Assembly (NCBI GenBank): GCA_025359185.1
Contig: JANYHF010000095.1
Span: 1 to 56,516 of the forward strand
Direction of reading: 5' to 3'
Origin: Hyphomicrobiaceae bacterium
GTDB lineage: Bacteria > Pseudomonadota > Alphaproteobacteria > Rhizobiales > Hyphomicrobiaceae
Length of the DNA stretch: 56,516 bases
Each line of letters starts with the position of its first letter. The first letter of the stretch is position 1. This document shows positions 52,456 through 56,516 of the stretch, in pieces. Position numbers and translations under genes: made by a program. The notes below the pieces were generated by a model. The model was not told the DNA's origin. It was given only the letters and a program-made list of their open reading frames with translations, and searched no databases.

Positions 52456-53811
52456 TTACAACTCCCTGATCCGGAACGGCAAACTGGCCGGCGTCAGCGT
52501 CACCGTGGGATTGATCCGCGCGGGCACGGGGCCAAGGTACTCCGGGTCAAACCGCCGGTACAGCATCGCCAATGCCAACCCGTTCTCGAGTTGCGACAAG
52601 GCCCCGCCGATGCAGCTGCGCTTGCCGCCGCCGAAGGGGAGATAGCTGTATTTCGCCCGCGCCTTCATCCGGTCGGGGGAAAACCGCTCGGGGATGAATT
52701 TTTCGGGCTCCTCCCAATATTTCTCGCTGTGGTGGGCGATGTAGGCGCACAGCACCACCACGTCGCCAGGGTTGACCGTCACGCCGCCGACTTCGTCCTC
52801 AACCGCACAGCGACGGATCAGACCCCAGATCGGCGGGTAAAGCCGCATCGTCTCCTGGAGGACCATGCGGATATAGGTCAAATTCTGCGCTTGCTCCCAG
52901 GTCGGTTCGCCGGTGCCGCAGACGCGCTGCGCTTCCTCGCGCACTTTGGCTGCGACTTCCGGGTGCTGGGTCAGCAGATACAGGCACCAAGCCAGCGTCA
53001 ACGCCGTAGTTTCCGTGCCCGCCCAGAGATATTGCTTCATCTCATCGACCACCTGCTGGTGATCGAATTCGGGGAACGCCGGGTCGGCCTCGGCGGCCTT
53101 CAGCATGGTCAGTAGTGTTTTGGCGCGATGGTCGAGGTCATTCGCATCGACCACCTTGTCGGGGATCGAACCCCATTCGGACATCGCCTTGTGGGCCTTT
53201 TCGCCCGAGATGTCGGTATCGGCCCCCTCGTCCTGCAGCTTCGAGCGGATCGACTTGTGGTTGTTGACGTTCGTGTACGCCTTCACCATGCCGAACACGA
53301 AATGCGGGTTGAACGGCATCTCCCGATCGAACAACGCCCGGCAGACCATGTCGGCGGCCAGCGTCCATGTCTCTTCCACCATCTCGATGGTCTCGCCGGT
53401 TTTGGCCAGGCCCGCCCAGCGGTCCCCTTTGGAACGCAAGGATTTCAGCAAATAGGGAAGATATTCCTCGAACATATTGGGGTGGAACGCGGCCTGTTGC
53501 GGAACGCGGATTTTCTGCCACAGCGCGCCGTCTATGGTGATCATGCTCTTGCCGAAGATCGGCGTCAGGCCATCGAAATATTTAATGTAGCTCGGCTCTT
53601 TGGTCACCAGCACATGCTTGAAATGGTCCGGCTCGGCCAGGAACACCACGCGCTCATTGCCCATGTTGAAGGCGAGGGCCCCGCCGTATTTCTCGCTCAT
53701 CCGTAACAGCGTCTGCATCGGATTGATCGGATCTTTGAGCAACGGCGTCAGCTTGTGCCAGATCGAGTCGGTCTCGCCGAGCGAATAGGTCTTTGGGTCG
53801 TGGGCGGACAT
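52456..53811 (-). CDS. cytochrome P450
   Basis: 451 aa, haem-thiolate monooxygenase. The I helix has the oxygen-activation motif LWAGTETTALT, the K helix ExxR is ETMR, a PERF-like motif is in FIPERFSPDRM and the haem-binding loop FGGGKRSCIGG has ligand Cys400. GALWQKIRVPQQAAFHPNMF is the C-helix region and resembles CYP4-type rather than classical bacterial P450s. No membrane anchor is seen. No ferredoxin or reductase gene is adjacent, so redox partners are elsewhere. Substrate unknown. Confidence 0.94.
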   Translation of the reverse strand: MSAHDPKTYSLGETDSIWHKLTPLLKDPINPMQTLLRMSEKYGGALAFNMGNERVVFLAEPDHFKHVLVTKEPSYIKYFDGLTPIFGKSMITIDGALWQKIRVPQQAAFHPNMFEEYLPYLLKSLRSKGDRWAGLAKTGETIEMVEETWTLAADMVCRALFDREMPFNPHFVFGMVKAYTNVNNHKSIRSKLQDEGADTDISGEKAHKAMSEWGSIPDKVVDANDLDHRAKTLLTMLKAAEADPAFPEFDHQQVVDEMKQYLWAGTETTALTLAWCLYLLTQHPEVAAKVREEAQRVCGTGEPTWEQAQNLTYIRMVLQETMRLYPPIWGLIRRCAVEDEVGGVTVNPGDVVVLCAYIAHHSEKYWEEPEKFIPERFSPDRMKARAKYSYLPFGGGKRSCIGGALSQLENGLALAMLYRRFDPEYLGPVPARINPTVTLTPASLPFRIREL

Positions 53812-53996
53812 GCGCGGGCGCTCCGGACTTAAGCACTTGGGCGGGCGATAGAGAAACCGCGCGCGCGGCGCCAGGTGGCGTACAGGGCTGTCCTACCACC
53901 CTGCTGAGCCTCAAGTCCAGTAGTCAGCAGGCCGCATGGTTGCAGCGCAACATGGCAACCTTAATACAGGAAAATCAGGGCCTTGGCCCCAACACG

Positions 53997-55073
53997 TCAG
54001 GCCGTCAGTGCACCCGAGAATCGTACGGTATCGCCACCCGAGCGGGGCACCAGCGTACCGATCGCCAGGGGCTTCTCGCCTCGGTCGCGCAGCACCTTCA
54101 ACGCCGAAACTGTGCGCAGCTTATCGACGACGATGATCATACCGAGACCGCAGTTGAACGATTGCGTCATTTCCAGCCCGGTCAGTCCGCCCGTGCGCTG
54201 GAACCATTGGAACATGGCGGGCATCCGCCAGCTTGACAGGTCAATGCGGGCGGCCAGTTGCAGCGGCAGCATTTTGGCGATGCTGCCTTGCAGACCGCCT
54301 TCGGTGATCGGAATGACCATTTTGACGGCCGTCGCCTCGCGCAGTACCGCGCCGACAATGGGGGCGTAGGCGCGTGTCGGTTGCAGCAGCGCCTGGCCTA
54401 GCGATACGTGCGGGGCAAACGGCGCCGGGTCCCGGTAGCCTAGGCTTTCGCCGCTGACGATCCGGCGGATCTGGGTAAAGCCATGCGCATGCACGCCCGA
54501 GGCCGCGAGGCCCAAAATCACGTCGCCCTCGGTGGCGTCATAGCGCGGCAACTGGCTCGGACGCTCAACGGTGCCGCTGCAAAAGCCAGCGAGATCGTAT
54601 TCGCCGTCCTCGAAAACGCCGGGAATTTCAGCTGTGTGGCCACCGGACAGCGCCACGCCGGACAGGCGGCAGCCCTCAGCAATGCCCGCGACGATGCGGT
54701 CGGCAACGCTGAAATCGGCCGCGCCGCAGGAGTGGTGATAGTGGAACGTCAGCGGTTCGGCGCCGTGCGTCAAAACAGCGTTCGCGGCGTTGGCGACGAG
54801 GTCGGCACCAATGGTTTCGTGCATTCCGGTGGCAATAGCGACCTTGAGCTTCAACCCGGCGCCAGAGCTTGCCGTGACCAGGATCGGGTCCTGATAGCCA
54901 GCGGCGCGGGGATCAAACGTCGAAACGCTGCCGGTAAAGCGCGGATCAGAGCCGGCGCGGGCGGTACGCTGGGCAAACTGGCCCGCGCGGGCCAGCAAAG
55001 CCAAACCTCCATCATGCGTTCCCGCCCCCGAGCTTTCGGGCGCTTGAACGTATCGCAGGTTGCGTGTGTTCAT
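53997..55073 (-). CDS. PurM-like protein with altered active-site motifs
   Basis: 358 aa, same length and domain layout as PurM (AIR synthetase). The fold is clear: GYQDPILV, GMHETIGADLVANAANAVLT, HGAEPLTFHYHH, IVAGIAEGCRLSG, SGGHTAEIPGVFEDGEYDLA and SFNCGLGMIIVV align with PurM. But PurM signatures differ: TDGVGTKL reads SSGAGLKL, the MCVND part is NAANA, FLDY is FHYH and GGETAEMP is GGHTAEIP, so the acidic metal/ATP ligands are missing, and the usual Y(K/R)DAGVDIDAG start is lost. The adjacent divergent DUF2066 gene marks the usual purM locus, but purN is absent; a P450 lies downstream instead. It may be a pseudoenzyme or a repurposed paralogue. Confidence 0.75.
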   Translation of the reverse strand: MNTRNLRYVQAPESSGAGTHDGGLALLARAGQFAQRTARAGSDPRFTGSVSTFDPRAAGYQDPILVTASSGAGLKLKVAIATGMHETIGADLVANAANAVLTHGAEPLTFHYHHSCGAADFSVADRIVAGIAEGCRLSGVALSGGHTAEIPGVFEDGEYDLAGFCSGTVERPSQLPRYDATEGDVILGLAASGVHAHGFTQIRRIVSGESLGYRDPAPFAPHVSLGQALLQPTRAYAPIVGAVLREATAVKMVIPITEGGLQGSIAKMLPLQLAARIDLSSWRMPAMFQWFQRTGGLTGLEMTQSFNCGLGMIIVVDKLRTVSALKVLRDRGEKPLAIGTLVPRSGGDTVRFSGALTA

Positions 55074-55224
55074 CGGCCGGACCCCGGTTCGAAAATCATA
55101 CCTGTTGGGCTATAACAGGAATCACTTAATGATTTCTGCACGACTGGGCGGACCGGGCCGCAATTCGGGCGTGTTCGGCTCCGACACATTGGGGCCAAGG
55201 GTAAGACTAGATCGGGTGGGCGAA

Positions 55225-56358
55225 ATGACTAGGGCGCGAGCTGTTGCTGCTGCATTGATCGTATGCTTTGGCGGGGGTCTGTCCTCTGCTAAGGCAGCGT
55301 CGCCCTATACTGTGGGCAATTACCCGGTTGATGCGAACGCCAATGACGCGGTCGCGGCCAAGACGCAAGGAATGCTGGATGCCAAAAAAGGCGCGTTCCG
55401 CTATCTCCTGAAGCGGCTGGTGGCGGTCGATGCCTATCGCAACCTGCCGGAATTGCCGTTACCCGCCATTGAAGATTTGCTCGACGACGTCTCGGTGCGT
55501 TCGGAGCAGAATTCGCCGACGGAATACGTCGCGTCGTTGGATTTCGGGTTCCGGGCCAATGCCGTGCGGCAGCTGCTCACCAAGGCGGGCCTGCCGTTCC
55601 TGGACAAGCCTGCGCCGGTGCTTACCATCATTCCCGCTTTCGCCGTGCCCGAAGGGAACAAATCGATTTCGCTGCAGGCAGGCCAGCTCGCGTGGCGGCA
55701 GGCCTGGACTAGCCTCGATCTCGTGCATTCGCTGACGCCAGTCAAACTGGCTGTGGCAGGACCGTCGTCAACCAACGACACGTTTCTGAAGCTGGTGGCG
55801 GGCGACCGCAGCAAACTCGGCGTGGTGCAAGCGGAATCCAGCGCCGACAAATTGCTGCTTGCGATTGCCTCGCCCTCGGCGGATGGCAACAAACTGACAG
55901 TGACGCTGATCGGCGAAGACTGGGCGGGGCCGATTGACCTGCGCCGCACCTACACGCTCTATTACAAAGACCTCGCCTACACGTCGGAATTTGCCACGGT
56001 GATTGCGCTCGGCGTGCTTGAGGGGCGCTGGAAGATGAGCCAAGGCGTCAGTGGCGCGGGGGCTGCGGCCGCTGCCGCAGCAGATTGGGCGCCCGCTGGC
56101 GATACCCTCGCAGGAGCGGCTCAACCTGTTCGCTTCACGGCCGAGTTCGACAGCCTGCAACAGTGGCAACAGATCCGCTCTCGCCTGGGTCAGCTGGCCG
56201 GGCCCGAAAACGTGCAGGTCGGCGCGCTGTCGTCGCGCGGGGCCGAGGTGACGATGGGCTTTGCGGGCGGACCAAATGCCTTGCAGCAGCGGCTCGCTGC
56301 CCAAGGCCTTACCCTTTTCGATGCGGGCGGGCATCTGGTGCTGCGGGCCGCCAACTGA
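55225..56358 (+). CDS. DUF2066 domain-containing exported protein
   Basis: About 377 aa. Signal peptide RARAVAAALIVCFGGGLSSA ending near AKA-AS. DUF2066 features: VGNYPVDANANDAVAAKTQG, GAFRYLLKRLV, TEYVASLDFGFRANAVRQLL and LPFLDKPAPVLTIIPAFAV, then a second half LTVTLIGEDWAGPIDLRRTY. Function unknown; the gene usually lies beside purM and upstream of the DnaA-inactivating protein gene in Rhizobiales. The ATG at 55225 has GGGTGGG upstream; the frame is open to 55060, overlapping the purM-like start, but the signal peptide fixes the start. Confidence 0.88.
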   Translation: MTRARAVAAALIVCFGGGLSSAKAASPYTVGNYPVDANANDAVAAKTQGMLDAKKGAFRYLLKRLVAVDAYRNLPELPLPAIEDLLDDVSVRSEQNSPTEYVASLDFGFRANAVRQLLTKAGLPFLDKPAPVLTIIPAFAVPEGNKSISLQAGQLAWRQAWTSLDLVHSLTPVKLAVAGPSSTNDTFLKLVAGDRSKLGVVQAESSADKLLLAIASPSADGNKLTVTLIGEDWAGPIDLRRTYTLYYKDLAYTSEFATVIALGVLEGRWKMSQGVSGAGAAAAAAADWAPAGDTLAGAAQPVRFTAEFDSLQQWQQIRSRLGQLAGPENVQVGALSSRGAEVTMGFAGGPNALQQRLAAQGLTLFDAGGHLVLRAAN

Positions 56359-56432
56359 GCCCGCGAGCCCTGTCACTAGTGGCTCGCCCCGGCTAATTTG
56401 ACTCATGGGCATTCGGAGCGAACACTGATTCC

Positions 56433-56460
56433 TGCCTTGTCGGGTGCAACCGACAAGGCA
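56433..56460. repeat. perfect hairpin before the right-edge gene
   Basis: TGCCTTGTCGG (56433-56443) and CCGACAAGGCA (56450-56460) form an 11-base perfect stem with a 6-base loop, about 75 bases after the DUF2066 stop. It could terminate DUF2066 or be part of a mobile element end. Confidence 0.6.
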
Positions 56461-56468
56461 AACCGAAC

Positions 56469-56516
56469 ATGGCAGCAAAGAAATTCATTGTCGAACTCGA
56501 CGCGGACGAACGTGTC
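56469..56516 (+). CDS. 5' end of an unidentified gene, possibly an IS630-type transposase (partial)
   Basis: The reading frame starts MAAKKFIVELDADERV and runs off the right edge. This start (K-FIVELxxxER) resembles the N-terminus of IS630-family transposases, but 16 residues are too few to be sure. If true, an insertion sequence follows DUF2066, where hdaA or an AI-2E-type gene is more usual. Confidence 0.35.
   Translation, partial: MAAKKFIVELDADERV

Overview
The window looks like chromosomal DNA of an alphaproteobacterium, most likely of the order Hyphomicrobiales (Rhizobiales). The base composition is GC-rich. Other pointers are the glnB-glnA operon behind a sigma-54 promoter, a class I PHA synthase, a RpoE/ChrR-type ECF sigma/anti-sigma pair, a DUF3108 gene between an SUV3-like helicase and rpmB, and a purM/DUF2066 divergent pair. 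This placement is inferred from gene content, because there is no rRNA in the window.

Layout. (1) 1-1581: end of a genomic island, with a tyrosine recombinase beside the 3' end of a tRNA-Glu gene. (2) 1683-12681: mostly housekeeping genes: recJ, a molybdenum oxidoreductase with its cytochrome b partner, glpX, homoserine dehydrogenase, a small lipoprotein, phaC with a long Ala/Pro/Lys N-terminal tail, a VOC protein and a ClpP-fold exported protein. (3) 12690-14100: a cluster of dispersed intergenic repeats around a small GIY-YIG gene. (4) 14118-22432: nitrogen control (glnA, glnB), NAD(P)HX repair (nnr), an O-antigen ligase-like protein with a TPR protein, and an ECF sigma/ChrR anti-sigma pair. 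(5) 22844-34219: a sugar catabolic cluster with three TIM-barrel isomerase/epimerases, a Gfo/Idh/MocA dehydrogenase, an ABC importer with two different ATPases, and a GntR regulator. (6) 34201-43833: a second ABC importer operon with a FGGY kinase, a HAD phosphatase and a SorC regulator, divergent from a glycerol-1-phosphate dehydrogenase (AraM/EgsA) gene. (7) 43830-56516: a glutamine amidotransferase, an SDR, the helicase, DUF3108, rpmB, a very small ORF near an SOS-like box, rpe, a hicAB toxin-antitoxin pair, a cytochrome P450, a PurM homologue with altered active-site motifs, DUF2066, and the first codons of a possible transposase.

Most notable observations: the conserved C-terminus of hicA lies in the -1 frame behind an in-frame A_AAA_AAG slippery heptamer with a hairpin downstream. 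The PurM homologue has lost the acidic residues of the family motifs. The two ATPases of the first ABC importer have complementary defects (H-loop His replaced in one, signature motif altered in the other), which predicts one working and one degenerate ATP site. The second ABC operon joins a FGGY kinase, a HAD phosphatase and a glycerol-1-phosphate dehydrogenase under an apparent palindromic operator. I saw no CRISPR array, phage structural genes or rRNA.
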